The translations under genes were made by a program, and so were the position numbers. The notes below the pieces were generated by a model. It had not been told where the DNA came from. It worked only from the letters and a program-made list of their open reading frames with translations, and did not search any database. From assembly GCA_944990035.1 (NCBI GenBank), contig CALYLX010000079.1, positions 372,001 to 436,000 of the forward strand: 64,000 nt of DNA, written 5' to 3'. This document shows, piece by piece, positions 1-12,262 of the stretch (positions within the stretch are counted from its first letter, which is position 1; every line of letters begins with the position of its first letter). Origin of the DNA: Clitopilus passeckerianus. Its lineage: Eukaryota; Basidiomycota; Agaricomycetes; Agaricales; Entolomataceae.

Positions 1-1403
1 CTCCTCCCTTTCCAATGAACAGATGACTGATGTTTTCTCCTACACAGCCAAGCGAGGCTCAAGGCAGCAAAGTATACAAGTCAATGGGCAGAACAAATGT
101 TCCGGCAGCTGGGTATGTTTCCGTTGGTTTTTACCCACCACAAGGATGAAAGTGGGGAGGTTCAATACATGTCGTGAGTTTCACTGAAGCAAGCATCGGA
201 ATGGGCTGATGTTGTTTCGTCTGTTTAGCTGGGAGTACGGGAAGGAGATCTGTGGGTTGTCTATGTCAGATGTGATGCGAGATTGGGAGCACCGCCCTGT
301 CATGGAAGGACTTGTGCAACACGCAGAGCAACTGTACGGTGCAAAAACCTCCGATACCGTCGAAAACTCAAGCAAGTCAAAGTCGTCAAAGGTCTGCCTC
401 TAATTCCGGAATGGATTTCCCCTGCTGCCTCTGATTAAGGGTTTGGAAGCATTAAAGTCGATGGATCTGTCATGGTTGAAGAGCTTAATCAGAGCATACG
501 TCCACGCTGCATTCTGTAAGTTCGTGATGAATGTGCAACTATTTTACCAACACAACATTAGGCTATGCGAAAGGTGCACATGTCAAGCATGCACCCTGGG
601 CATCGATTGAAGCCTTTCAGGATGATCTCATTGAGGCCGAGTACCTCAATCCAGCGGACATCGTAGATCAGCACTACGCAGACCCAGAGTCCACCTTGGA
701 CTTTGTTGTTCTTCGGGATCCATCTAGAATGGTTGACCCAGCCGTTCGAGGCTTGCTCACGCACTGGTATACATGGGATATGGATCCCAATTGTGACTTT
801 CCATTCCGATTCAAGGCTTTTGTCAGTAGAAACAAGTCGATTCACCCAGCAATTAACAAACCTGTTTCCGGATTACTCAACGACGAATCCGATATTGAAG
901 AACTAGTGCCGCCTGTGAAGAAAACTAAAGATACACAATCTGTCTGATTGATGAATAGGAACTAACATTTAACAGAGCCAAAGGCTCCGATGACCGTAGA
1001 GGACAAACAGAAGCCTGGACCGACTTGTCGCCCTCGAAGCAAGCAGAAGGCCAAGGCGACATCGGCGCCAGCAGTTTCCGATACATATCTCGAGGACAAG
1101 TTCAATTTCGACAATCTTAACTTTGACGATCTTGAAGACAGTTCCGACAGTGACCCCGACCCCAACCTAGACCACCAAATCGATGCCGACGAGGCCAATG
1201 AAAGCAGCCCTATCTCGAAAACTTACTCTCAGCTCCCTTATGGTCCCAAACTTCACAACGAGCCTCCGAAGTCAAAAGCCACTAACTCAAGAAAGAGGTC
1301 CGCCTCTTCCACTACCTCTGGTCAGTCGGACTTGACCAAGGGGAAAGGAAAGGCGAAGGATGCCAATCCCAAGCCATCCAAATCTGACTCAGCAGGGACT
1401 TAG
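1..1403 (+). CDS. Uncharacterised gene, 5' end outside window, probably decaying
   Basis: The window opens inside this gene. Exons read in a consistent frame as <1-173, 229-391, 440-525 and 562 onward, with introns of 48-55 nt bounded by GTGAGT/TTTAG, GTCTGC/TTAAG and GTAAGT/ATTAG. Exon 4 is open to a TGA at 945-947. A short intron at about 942-977 would join it in frame to a block that runs on to a TAG at 1401-1403. The protein is hydrophilic; the later block is rich in Ser, Asp, Lys and Pro and looks disordered and nuclear (KGKGKAK near the end). After the TAG the same frame stays open to 1505 with similar composition, so the TAG may be a CAG-to-TAG nonsense change. I recognise no family. 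The exons are fairly well supported, the function is unknown. Confidence 0.5.
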
Positions 1404-1885
1404 GAGGCTCCAACACCAGCAAGAGAGAGGAAGAGCAGCCTAAGATCCGCCAATAGTGCTTCCAAGAGCAAAGAGGTCCCAAAGACCCCTCAACGCCCAA
1501 GATGAGTAAGTATCAAGGACACCCCAGAAATCAAAACCTTTACAAAGAACTCAGGTATCTGGTTGCACTTCACATTGTCCCACCTTTCACTCTTTGACGG
1601 ATTACACTGGCAGTACTTGCCCACTTGCCCACAAGATCTCCACCCAGTTCTCCGATAGAACTTAAGCGTGGAAGGCCAAAGGCCCGACTGGTCACTGCAG
1701 AAACCCGACAGAAGTCCTCATATGACGACAATCAGGACGAATTAGAGGTTCGGAGGTGTCGCACCAACGAGCTGGAATGGCAGCGGGCTAGTCGGAGCAG
1801 AAGGTAGTTGGGAGATAACATATACACAATGATACATGAATTACAGAATACAAATCTTCATTTCGAATTTTAATGCTGGGAACGA

Positions 1886-2996
1886 TTAGCGCCTCCCTCC
1901 CGTATAACGGCACTCTGGCTCATATAGTCCCATGTTCTTCAAGCCTTCGATACCCTGGTCCAACTTCTCCCTTGCAGATTTGAGATAAGAGCATGCAGCG
2001 TCGAGCTGTTCCACCTCTTTGATAATGATATCGTTGTCGATCTTGATGCCATTGTAGGCGAGTCGGAGATGGTTGGCTGCATGGCCACGCACTGCAAACA
2101 TATATTGCTCGTGCTTGTCCTAGGAACGAGTCAATATGCGAAACTTCTATGATAAATACTCACCTTAGAATTTGCAAGTCATCTCAAGTCAGAAACGACG
2201 TCTGCTATGACATGCGGAGCTTCCAGAGATGCAGGGGAAATCGGGAGGCGTTGGACGAGATCCAGAACATATTTGTTGAATTGTCCATAGCCTGGAATGT
2301 CAACCATTGGAGGCGATTTCTGACGTTTGTAGAGGCCAGTCGGGCGCTTTGCGCTGGGAGCAGGTTTCGCAACAGGAGGGGCTGGCGCTGCCTCTTTGAC
2401 TGATCCTTTGTCGGGTTCGCCCATGGTAACATCGGCCTCGTCAGTCCTGTGGATTTTGGATATGGCTGGCTTCATTGCCCTTCTGGAATTGGATGGTCGG
2501 CCACGGGGGGTTTTGACTTGAGCTTCTTCGGATTCGGCGGGAAGCTTGAAGTTGAATGACGATGGGCCGTCTTAGTCCGTTTCAATGTGATGAGACGAAG
2601 TAGGCATAGATGACGAGTTAAAAGTGAAGGATGAGTCAATCGCTCTCATGGCTGCACTGTTGGGGGAGGGGGTGAACTTGAAGAAATCTCCATTCCTCTT
2701 CCTGAGCTCAGGGAGATCAACCTCTTGACTGCTGCTGTTGTCGATCTGCTCGTCGATCTGCTCCGATCTCCATGAAAATCAGTATGAACCATAGATTGAG
2801 GTGGCAGGACTAAGTACTCCTCTTCACTGACATCGCTAGCGCCTTCGATCTTTGAATCCTGTTCCTCCTTCCCCTTGGCACTGAAATCAAATGTATTCGG
2901 CTGCTCATCACTATGATCGTCGGAGCCCCGAGCGAAGTTAAAGAACAAAGCTGGATACGGCTGGTTAGTGCTATTTTCCGACGTCTCCAACAGCAC
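1886..2996 (-). pseudogene. Decayed uncharacterised minus-strand gene
   Basis: Coding-like sequence reads leftward from an ATG at 2996. The first block (2996-2646) is acidic and Ser-rich. A second block, in another frame, is cut by a TAA at 2572-2574 and a TGA at 2179-2181, and both sides of each stop keep the same style of protein. An intron (GTGAGT to CCTAG, about 2106-2162) joins the last block, whose C-terminus is a charged, probably helical stretch ending MGLYEPECRYTGGRR. Both in-frame stops can be explained by one C-to-T change on the coding strand (CAA to TAA, CGA to TGA). The change of frame near 2646 could be another intron or an indel. No family recognised. It is divergent to the gene at 3215, with about 220 bp between the two starts. 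Confidence 0.45.
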
Positions 2997-3214
2997 GTAC
3001 GAGGTCGGGACTCAGACATCCTGGAGTTGAAAATGGCAGAGTCGGAGGTCCTGATGCGACCTCCGACTCTGGACTTCACCAATATCCCATCATTCATCGA
3101 TTGTTTGCATCCAAAGACCTTACTCTTCAGGACAAACAACATGTCAACAATGCCTGTAATCATTGTCGTGGCTGTACGTCCCTGTTTTGCATACTTCGAT
3201 CTTCAAAAACCAAC
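2997..3214. promoter_or_regulatory. Divergent intergenic region
   Basis: This 218 bp stretch separates the starts of the minus-strand gene (ATG at 2996) and the plus-strand gene (ATG at 3215). It must hold both promoters if both starts are right. I see no clear TATA box, so this rests on position alone. Confidence 0.25.
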
Positions 3215-5594
3215 ATGGCACTGTCTACGCACAAATGGGAACTAGAAGTGTTGTTTGTTGATGAATTCTTCAAGCAGCACAACCTACACCAGGAGTTGAA
3301 GGTCCTGTTCTTAGCGCCGGAGGAGGAGTTGGACAAGGTGATCAGCGCTGTGGGCAAGATCATTGGGGTACGTCTTGTTTTTGATTTTCCCTCAACGTTT
3401 CCTGATTCCTTCGTCCAGTGTCAGAACCAAGAGGACGGTTGGACCTTATGGCTTTGGAGTCTGGGCCTCAGACTCGAATGGGAAGTGACGGCTTTCAGAG
3501 AGGCAACGTCGAAGTTGGCCAAACCCCCAGCAGACCACGACGCCAAAATGCTTGAGTTTAAAGGGCGCCTGGTGAGTCCATCTTATTTTCAAAGTAACCC
3601 TAGTATGCTCAACCGCTCCCTTAATTAGCGGAAACTTCTGAAGATTCACGAAACGCACAATCCAATTGGCTACAAATGTCCGCCATCCCGATACCTCCTC
3701 TCCCTGGATTCCCACTTCAACAAAGTCCCTTCCACCAGCAACCACGTTATCATCGGACAAACAGATCCTCGCACCAAAGATCACAAACTGTACGATTCCG
3801 ACGTCTGGAAGAATACCCGGTCAACCACGCCAGGTGAGTAGCGCCAGCCATCTGCCATCCGTTCTCGTACTCAGTGTCATTTTAGTCCCCGATCTCTTGA
3901 AAAGTCGCCCTAGGGTGACCTTGAAGATGCCCTCACCTCCGCCCGCATTTCCTGCCCCGAAACCACCTCGCAGGGGATCGAACTCTAACAAGGTAAGTAC
4001 ATGTTTATAACCGGTCCCACGCCTTACTGACTGAACTTCGTAGAAATCTGGAGTCACCAAGAAAGACACGTCAAAGGCGGTGAAGAACGAAGAGGAGGGG
4101 AAGGCTTCAACGGCAAGGAAACGCAAAGGTACGTATTGCTTCAGACCTTCGGAGATGAAGCTGACCACTTCCCGACTCGCCACAGCGCCCAAGAGTCGCG
4201 AGATGGTGGTGTCCGACAATGAAATTAGTGACGCCCCATCTCCCGCTCCCCCCAAGAAGCCGAAAACGTGTGTTATACCGCCCTGGTCGTCCAAGGCCCC
4301 ACCTCCCCCAACTCTCCCACCTTTCCTCGCACTCAATACCGATACTCCCGACACCAACGCTAAACCACCACCACCTCCCCTCGATGAAGAAATGCCCTGC
4401 TTTCGCTGTTCCGAAAAACTAAGCAAAACGGACGACAAGGACAACATTTTTCGCCCGCCGATCAAGTGTCAAACGACTGACCTCGACAAAGTTGCTGCGA
4501 CATGCCTTAAATGTATCAGGGACAAAAAAAGATGCCAGTGGCCCATTGGCTCTCCTCATTGTCCTAGCAGGGTGAGCTATCCCGAGGACCGTCTGTACCC
4601 GTATCACCGAGTGGAATCACTGGATGTCTCATTTGAGGAGACCGAATCGCTGGATACCAAGTGTGTCCCCCCGCCACCAGATAACAAGGATATACCCGTG
4701 CCGCTGCCAAGTCCCGCTCCCCCCAGTCCTGGTCCCGACCCTGCTTCACCTGCAACGGGAAATCCAGCTACCTCCGACCTCCCTGGGCCCCAATCGCCAG
4801 TGAACACCGCGGCTGCTGGTCCGTCTAACCCGACGGTACCTGTTCCAAATCCCGACGCTGGACTGGATGAGGTGGACGTGAAGGGAAAAGGGCGAGCCGA
4901 CGACTATTGTGGTTGGCAAGATCTGGCTAAGTCGATTCCGAAGGGCGGCCTGGCACTGACGGCGGAATCGATTCGGAAGGCGCAATCTTTACCCCCACCT
5001 GCAAACGTTGGAGCCGAAAGAAAACGCTACAAGTCCCTCACTCCTGGTTCAACACTTCGGAATTCTTCCCCCGTTATCGAGATCGACGAGACCGTCCAAC
5101 ACCCGACTCCCCCTCCTGAGTTTATATTTGGCTCTTCGTCGGTGCCTGTAGCTAAACCCACGAACGTCCCCTCAATGTCAACCATGATCAAGACGATCTA
5201 CGACGATCTGAAGAGCTTGCACAAGGAACATACAGAGTCGTCGGCAGATGTTCAGTTTGTCAAGTCGTTGGTTGCTGCCCAGAACAAGGTCATTGACGAC
5301 TTACGCCAAACGAATGCAACGCTGGCTGAGCAAGTTCGCCAACTCCGAGACAAACTCCAGAACCAATACCGATCTGCCCTCCCCCCCATCAACACGATGC
5401 AGCATGGCAACCCGACCTTGTGCTATACCTCAACTCCTGGGCAGTCTTCGACAATTCAACCGGCTCAACTCCAGTCCAACTTTCAGCCTGATTCGAGTTT
5501 CGGGCCAATGGGAGGCTTCCTTCACTCATTTTCGTCTGCGCCGGCAAATGAAATGTTTCCGACTGGCGGTGAGCAGGGACATCAGGGCCAGTAG
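3215..5594 (+). CDS. Uncharacterised protein with a cysteine cluster and C-terminal coiled coil
   Basis: Six exons close in frame: 3215-3367, 3419-3571, 3629-3833, 3886-3992, 4044-4128 and 4186-5594 (703 residues). The introns are 50-57 nt with good GT-AG ends. The N-terminal 50 residues are charged and helical. The middle is very rich in Pro, Ser and Lys. Around 4390-4550 lies a run of paired cysteines (PCFRC ... KCQT ... TCLKCIRDKKRCQWP), which resembles a small zinc-binding cluster but does not match the classical fungal Zn2Cys6 spacing. About 100 residues before the end a heptad-like stretch (DLKSLHKEHTESS onward) suggests a coiled coil, followed by a Gln/Pro/Gly tail. It probably acts in the nucleus or binds nucleic acid, but that is inference. 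Similar Cys-cluster proteins are numerous in Agaricomycetes, often in repeat-rich DNA. No break seen. Confidence 0.7.
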
Positions 5595-6789
5595 GGTAGT
5601 GCTGAGGTTACTTGCTCTGTGTTGGCTATTACCCGGACATTTACTAGTACTCATATTGGTACCTATTGCATTTCTTGTTTCTCGATTACATTTTGATTCA
5701 TCTAGCGTACTTTTATAATGTGAATATAAACTTGCATTGCCTGTATATACTTAGGGCAGAAATTCAATTAATTTAATTGGACTTGTACAATTTCGCGTCC
5801 AACGTCACAAATTCCAGGATTAGACAAGGATTGACTGTCGGAGGGCCGGAAATCGGAGTAAGTTTGAGTTCGGTCAGAATTTAGCAGCCTCCAGCAGATC
5901 AGAGTGCTTGAGATGAAGAGTGGCAGGCGTGCGTTCGGGATTCTGCCTAATGCATCGTGCACTGAAATTCAAGCAGTCGGAACAGCTGAGCATCGGTTGT
6001 CGGAGATTCTGGTAGCGCAATTGAGTTCTTAGCAACGATAATAGAGTTGGTAGAGGTGATAACCTTCGAAGTATTGGAGTTGGCAAAGTATTTCGAGGCG
6101 CTGTCACGGTTGATAATGTGAACAAATCTCAAAGATAATAAGATTGGGACATGCTTTGGAGGCGTTGTTGAGAATCGGGAAAGCAAGTCTTGGAGGCATT
6201 GTTGATAATTGGGAAAGCACACCTAGCATGACGAATGGAATTCATCTCAATTGATCAGAATCGAGCAGATATCCTAAGTTGAGGTGCTTTTGAGGTGCTT
6301 TATTTATCATGAATCGGAGCGATTCAGATTCAGAATAGTTAGTTTCGGTAATATTTGCCTTACAAGTGCTGGATCGGAGAGTGTTCAACTGAGCATACTA
6401 GAATTTCGGCTATCCCGGCTATGTATTGTACAGAGTAATCTACATTGGTTGAGCTCACCAGAAGGGCTGAATTGGGCTCACTCGAACAGATTGCAGAATA
6501 CCTTCACTGGGTTGAGTCGGCTCAGCAACGCAGAATACACACCCCTGACATGGGACAGTGTGCTCATCCAACTACATGGCCAAAACACCCTGCCTAGCAA
6601 TGCTCAGCGTGTCGGACCTGTGTAGGGAATACCTTGACTGGAGAGTGTCAGCCCAGCCATGCTGAGTGGACAGATGTAGCATCTGGGCCGACACAATGTT
6701 TGTTGTTCACTCAGAGTTGTGAGCTGACACCGCTGGTCCATAGACTAATGTATTATCCCAGTCTCCGCTACTCCGTAGTTTGTTGGTCG
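5595..6789. other. AT-rich stretch without a recognised gene
   Basis: This lies downstream of the cysteine-cluster gene and runs to the truncated end of the copia element. Short open frames exist on both strands, but none shows splice structure or a recognisable domain. It contains a small two-unit direct repeat, listed separately. Confidence 0.4.
6154..6221. repeat. Two-unit direct repeat, about 34 bp period
   Basis: Two adjacent units share TTGGAGGC, TTGTTGA and GGGAAAGCA with a few substitutions. It is a local duplication with no visible coding role. Confidence 0.6.
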
Positions 6790-9700
6790 GGATACATGTC
6801 CTTATGTGTTTAGGTGGATCAACTAGCTCATACACGTCTCGTTCACGGAGCGCCTCAAGCTCCTGTTGACATGCATTATGCCATTCCTTTTGCTCCGCTT
6901 TTGGCAGTCGAGCAATATCGCGGAATTGCATTTCGCGAATGTTGGGTAGTCTTGGTGTAGAACTATCCGATAGAAGTGCGTGGAGATACGGTGGAGTATA
7001 CTCATCAGCTGGCATAGCCAGGTCTGCCTGATGGAGTAAATATTATATCAATGGCACACCCCCTTCCTGTTACAGTTACCTTGGATATGCACCCAGACTC
7101 TTTTTCCTCTTACTAATTCACTGTTACTACTTTGGCCCGCTTACCCCTACTTGATTGCTTTACAATGCTGCGCATTATTCATCTTTCTTACATTGATTAT
7201 TCAGTATTCTCATGGTCGTGGGATACTTGTATTATATTTACTTATCGTGACTCATAGTGACTCTTACCCCGACTCACTCTGAGTCATACTTATTTTTACT
7301 TACACAGCATTGCTGCGCAATGCCCAACCCTTAGCCCTACCAACCTTGTATAAATATTTTCACGCTTTTGGTCTTGCTTCCTCAGCTTGACCTAAAAGCC
7401 TATACATCGCTATTTGCTTTAACTTCGACTTGCTCAATTACTCTCGCTCGTCTCTACAAAGGCTGGTAGAAGACTAAGCAGCTGAACCCTTAATACTTGT
7501 TTAAGCAAGTAGCGATACTAGCTTAACACTTCCTTGCACAATTTCTGTGCCCAAGCGAGATTAGCATCAGTATCTTCACGAGGCCGTTTAGGCGGACGTG
7601 GCAACTGCTGTTCAGGTTCAACACCTGTCATGCGATCCTCAACCTGGTCTCCTAATGGTTGATTGTCATCATTCTCGGACTGTTCGCTAGTATTGGAGGT
7701 TGTCCATCATGTCAGTTGGCTAGAATGTAGCCTGACGATGGTCATAACCAGATCGTGGTACTTGTCTGGCGCGCCCAGGCATTTCTCCCACGGTCTTTTT
7801 CCAATATCTGTCCATAAGAATGTCCCTTTGAATTTCAGAGGGAAGATGATTTTCTCCATATATATTGCCAGGCTTTCTGGTAATGGTTCGTATCCTTTGG
7901 GGATAGCGTCGCAATGGTATGCCTTGAGGCAATTGCGGGCCAGTATTATTCTCAAATTGAGCACGATCGGGAAGTGACCGCCAATTTTCCACGTCAATTC
8001 GACGAAGTCAGAATTTTGATGGATCAATTTGATATGATTCTTGTCCTTGATCAGACTGATCATTTGGATACGTGGAACTCTGATCTGCTGGTGTTGGGTC
8101 ATCAGCATAGAAGTCGTTAAAGTCTTCCTCAGGTTCCTCTTCCACAGCAGGCATTTTGCCTTTACCCTTGTCCGATTTAGGTTTTGGAGTGGAAGGTGGA
8201 GAAGGAGAAGGGGTCCAGCTGTGATCAGAAGCATGATCATCTTGACGATGACTAGTTGGTGCTGGACTATCATTGTCATCATCACCGGATTCCGAAGGAA
8301 TTTGTTGATCTGGAACGTGATGTTCCGGGTCTTGCATCATAGGTTTATCATCTATACGTGTGATGCCACGATTTTTGTGTTCAGGACACTTGGGAAACAG
8401 TGTTTCATCAAATAGTGCAGTTGTGCCAACAAAGATTGTGTTGTTGTGAAGTTGCATGAATTTGTGCGCCTTCATCCCTGGTTCAGTACCAAGGTACAAC
8501 ATGAGTTCCGATTTTGGAGCAAGTTTGTTGACACATTTTTCCTCAGGGAGGTAAACATAAGCACCACAACCAAGTACACGGAGGTGAGAAATATCTGGTT
8601 TCTCCTTATTGATAACCTCGTGTGGTGTCTTCCAATCGATTCTTCGAATTGGAGTTTGGTTGTATAGATGAGCACTATGTGCCACAGAAAATTCCCACCA
8701 CATGTTAGGCAGGCATGCATCATGATGCATAGCCATGGCTTTATCCATGATTGTGCGGTTAAAGCGCTCTGCACGGCCATTTTGTTGAGGCGTGTGCGGT
8801 GCACTTTTCTGAATCTGAATGCCACGTTGTCTCAGTGCATTCTCAAACTTGGTGAATTCACCCCCTCCATCGATACACCAAGTTTTGATCTTAGCTCCAA
8901 ATTGGGTATTGACCATGGCAGAAAAATCTTCCATAGCTTCAATAGCTTCTGATTTTTTACATAGAAATGTCACCCATCCGTGGGAGGAGTTATCATCCAA
9001 GAAGGAGATAAAGTATTTGTATTTGTGATATGAAATCACAGGAAACTCCTTCAGATCAGAGTGAATCATCTCAAAGGGTTTCTTTGCACAAGATTCAGAT
9101 GGCGGGAAAGACTTTGAAGGCATTTTCCCTGGTGCACATCCTTGGCAAATTGGATTCTCTTTCAGGAATTCGATGTTCTGTGGACCTTTCCGCGTGTGTA
9201 CCTGACTACGGCGTAAAACTTCCTTGGATGGATGTCCGAGGCGTTTATGCCATAAGTCGTACGTGGCTGCAAACATGCATGATGCAGCGACCATCTTCTT
9301 TTCAGAAGTGATCCGGGTGTCTAACCAATAAAGGTTATCACCGGCAATGTGTGGTTTACACACTATTTCTGCACGGTTCTTGTTATGAGAATAGAACGTC
9401 ATTGCGGAAGATGATGCCCTAAGAAGGAGTTTCTCCTTCTGTAGAAATTCTCCCATAGCAAGTAATCGCGTTGAGAGCTCAGGGAAGTAGTAGACTGGAT
9501 AGAGATGAGTAGTCACTTCAACAGTCGTATTGGTTCCGGGTCTCATGAATGAATGATCGATGAACACAGTTCCTCGACCCCTTATGGAAACTTGTCCACT
9601 AGCAGTTACAACTATTCCAAAGTCACCTTCTTCAAATTCGGTGAAATCATTGAGATTGTTCGTAAAATGATACGAAGCACCGGAATCCATGATCCATAAT

Positions 9701-9810
9701 ACGGATCCGTCATCTGGTTTCTTCCCCTTACACTTTTTGCATTTATGTGCATGATTCATATATTTTTGTGACATATTCGTCACAGATCCTAATGCTGGCA
9801 TACATGTCAT
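6790..9810 (-). pseudogene. copia pol: protease, integrase and start of reverse transcriptase
   Basis: A 600-codon open block (9810-8008) carries, in order, the aspartic protease signature IMDSGASYHF near residue 43, a GAG-pre-integrase motif LWHKRLGHPS near residue 188, and an integrase core with Asp at HSDLKEF, Asp at CIDGGGEF and Glu in PQQNGRAERFNRT. A Pro/Ser/Asp-rich linker follows. Beyond 8008 homology continues in shifted frames to 7720 and on to the solo LTR at 7528. After that LTR the frame picks up the N-terminal reverse transcriptase segment (PKAEQKEWHNACQQELEAL) and ends at PPKHIRT, just where the conserved palm domain should begin. The catalytic reverse transcriptase motif is therefore absent. 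The product would be non-functional. Confidence 0.85.
7068..7528 (+). mobile_element. Solo LTR of the gypsy family found at 52.9 kb, inserted in copia pol
   Basis: It is 461 bp, starts TGTTAC and ends TTAACA. It is flanked on both sides by CTTCC (7063-7067 and 7529-7533), a 5 bp target duplication. It is nearly identical along its length to the LTR at 52857-53318. It keeps a TATA box (7349-7356) and, 35 bp downstream, AGCTTGACCT (7384-7393), the likely RNA start. It formed by recombination between the LTRs of a full element. The high similarity to the 52.9 kb copy suggests both are fairly young. Confidence 0.92.
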
Positions 9811-9873
9811 AAAAGTAGATGCATATGTATCGTGTATAGTAAAGTCGGTAGAGTCTGTGCGTGAACTTAATCG

Positions 9874-12038
9874 TCACCGAAGAGCTCGCTCGATCTTTCT
9901 ATCAGCATTTGATCTTGAATCAAAAGTGCAGGGTACTTGCATGTCAAGAGGGCCGGTTTGGTCATTGGCGGCCATCTCCGCATCCCAATCCATCTCCATG
10001 TGACCATCTTGACGCTGATCTTCCTGATCCGATTCTCCGCTGAGAGAAATTTCGTCATCGCAACGTGTACGTTTAGTAGGGTGGGGAGAAGGGAGAAGAT
10101 CAATGACTTCCTCAATATGTGCGTTTGGAATATCTGAGATAGGAGGCTTGGTTAGAGCCTTCCTCGCACGTCGAGGGTCAGAGGTCTTGCCGCAGTTGCT
10201 GGCGTGCACAAGTGGCAGTTTGCTTGGGGCTACCCAGCAGCCACAACGAAGTTGGCACATCAACTCCTCTTCATACTTGGTGTGATCAGGATGCTCACAT
10301 GATTGGTCATTGACGCAATCCAAGAGATGAGGGTAGGGGCAATTGGCCTTAAGAGTCGCACTATAGTCTTTCTGGACACCGTCAATAATGGGTTTGTTGT
10401 CCCAACGACCAGGGAGAGCACCTACAGAGATGTTATAGTCGTGGATCCCACATGCCAAGAGGAGTTCACGATCAGTGAATTGCTTGTCCTCATAGAACTT
10501 AGCCATCAAGGGGCTAAGGTACCGGGTGGCAACGGGCATACCCATGCGTTCAAGGAACACCTTGGCTTGGGCATAGCGGGGATCGACTTGATCACCGGAT
10601 TGACCGGGACCAGTCCACGATGCAGGCTTAGAGATACGCTCAGAGAGCGTGACTCCCAGACGGTTGATAAGTGCCACCTTAGAGGTCGTAGGAGGTGGAG
10701 GTGATGGGGAAGTAACCGGAGTTTCGACCATTGCCATAGAAGCAAACAACGTGGTTGCTTCGGCTGCATGGGCGTGTCCTTCTTGCTTCTTCTTCTGTGG
10801 GTGCCAATTATTCTTGGTCTTCTTTTGGCAAGGACCAGAGTTCGAAGATCCGCCTTGCGGCTGTGACCGCCGCCGGTTTTGACCCTTTGTCAGCACCTTT
10901 GCGTTTGACAGCAGAGATCTTGTTAGCAACAACGGGGTTACCAGTACAGTGTTCGAATTCGGCAACGATCAACGATCAGATGTCTGCAAAAGTCAGACTG
11001 TTAATCGTGATGTTGGGTCTGGACAAAGCCATAGATGCAACACTATCCCATTTGGCGGGAATAGCGGCAATGAGAATCATTGCCTTAACAAATTCAGGGA
11101 GAGAAGTACCACTTGCTTTGAGACGCTCAAAGTATAGATTGAGGGTGGCGATTTCAGGGTTGGGATTGGAGTTCCCAGAAAGCTTAAAGGTGATAGCTTT
11201 CTTGATATTAGAGAAGATGATCGAAGGTCCAGGGTGATCATAATGGGTGCTAAGATTTTGCCAAGTGACGGCAGCATCTGCTCCAATGTTGGCAGCTGAC
11301 ATCGCATTAGTCATGCGGAGTGTCATGATACCCTGTGCCTGATCATTCTTATCATGCCACGACCTCATTTCCTTGAGTTCTTCAGCAGTGGGTGCCTGGG
11401 GATTGACAAAGGTGGGAGCCGGGTAATGACCGGCAACGATCTGCCAAAGCTGTTATGATTTTGCTTACATGTTTCTCCTTACATACCCCGACCCGCTTAC
11501 CTATGCACAATTACTCACATATGCTGCGCATCACTGCGCATTTTTCATCTTTTTCCATGCTTACTCCGCATTTTTCACGATCGTGAGAGACTTATACCTT
11601 ATCTGACTCCTTCTGACTCACATCGAGTCATACTGACTCATGTACTTACTCATCATGCTGCGCATGACTCATTACTTACTCAGCATGCTGCGCATGCACT
11701 ATATTTAGAACTACTAGATAGGTATATAAACCTGTACCATTTGGTCAAGGCTCCTCAGCTTGACCTAGGCAATCTACCTAACTGCTTAGTTCTCTACTTC
11801 GCCTTTGAGTCCCTTGCTTTGTCAATCTCACCAGGTCGTCAGTACAGCCGCAGCTGCTGACAAATCTCTGTCTTTGTTTATCAAAGACATCGAGCGTAAA
11901 CAGTATTACCTAAGTTGTTAGGCTCTGCCTTAACAAAAGCCTTTGGGACTGCAAGTAGGCTTTCATCTTTGTTTGGAAGATGATCCAGTTACTACCATCA
12001 AAGGTAGGGACAAGTGACATCATATTTGATGAAGACAT
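9874..12038 (-). pseudogene. copia gag, split by a solo LTR
   Basis: The ATG at 12038 opens a typical copia gag start with VPTFDGSNWIIFQTKMKAY. The frame enters the solo LTR at 11935 and resumes on the far side (11450) in the expected register, continuing through the UBN2-like helical region (LSTHYDHPGPSIIFSNIKKA). A TGA at 10976-10978 interrupts this frame, and homologous sequence continues directly after it. Near 10870 the frame shifts. The C-terminal block (10965-9874) contains a basic stretch rich in Lys and Gln, then a Cys/His-containing region, though no clear CCHC knuckle is visible. TGA would fit an original CGA. Not functional. Confidence 0.75.
11451..11935 (+). mobile_element. Solo LTR of a second Tf1/sushi-like gypsy family, inserted in copia gag
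   Basis: It is 485 bp, starts TGTTATG and ends TTAACA. It is flanked by AAAGC on both sides (11446-11450 and 11936-11940). It shares organisation but only patchy sequence with the 461 bp LTR: both carry TGACTCA motifs, TGCTGCGCA motifs, a TATA box and the string AGCTTGACCT 34-35 bp downstream (here TATATAAA at 11723-11730 and 11757-11766). I therefore place it in a sister family. No internal region remains. Confidence 0.9.
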
Positions 12039-12262
12039 TGATCTATCAAACAAAGAAGTCAGCATCAGTTGAGACATGTGTAACAGTGATGACACTGCTG
12101 TGCTCAACGAGCTATAGACCTCTATACCAGATGGTATTGAGATACTTCCTGAGTTGTCGAAGATCCAACCCTTGAGGTTGATCTTAACGACGAGCTCAGA
12201 GGTAGTGAACCGATCCGCAATGTCGAGCACACCAGCGAGCTGGTAGCTACAGACAGCAATCA

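Noticed and set aside
4604..4985. Minus-strand open frames opposite the cysteine-cluster gene
   Set aside because: They mirror the Pro-rich coding strand and have no domain or splice structure.
8041..8415. Plus-strand open frames over the copia pol region
   Set aside because: Shadows of the minus-strand integrase and linker frame.
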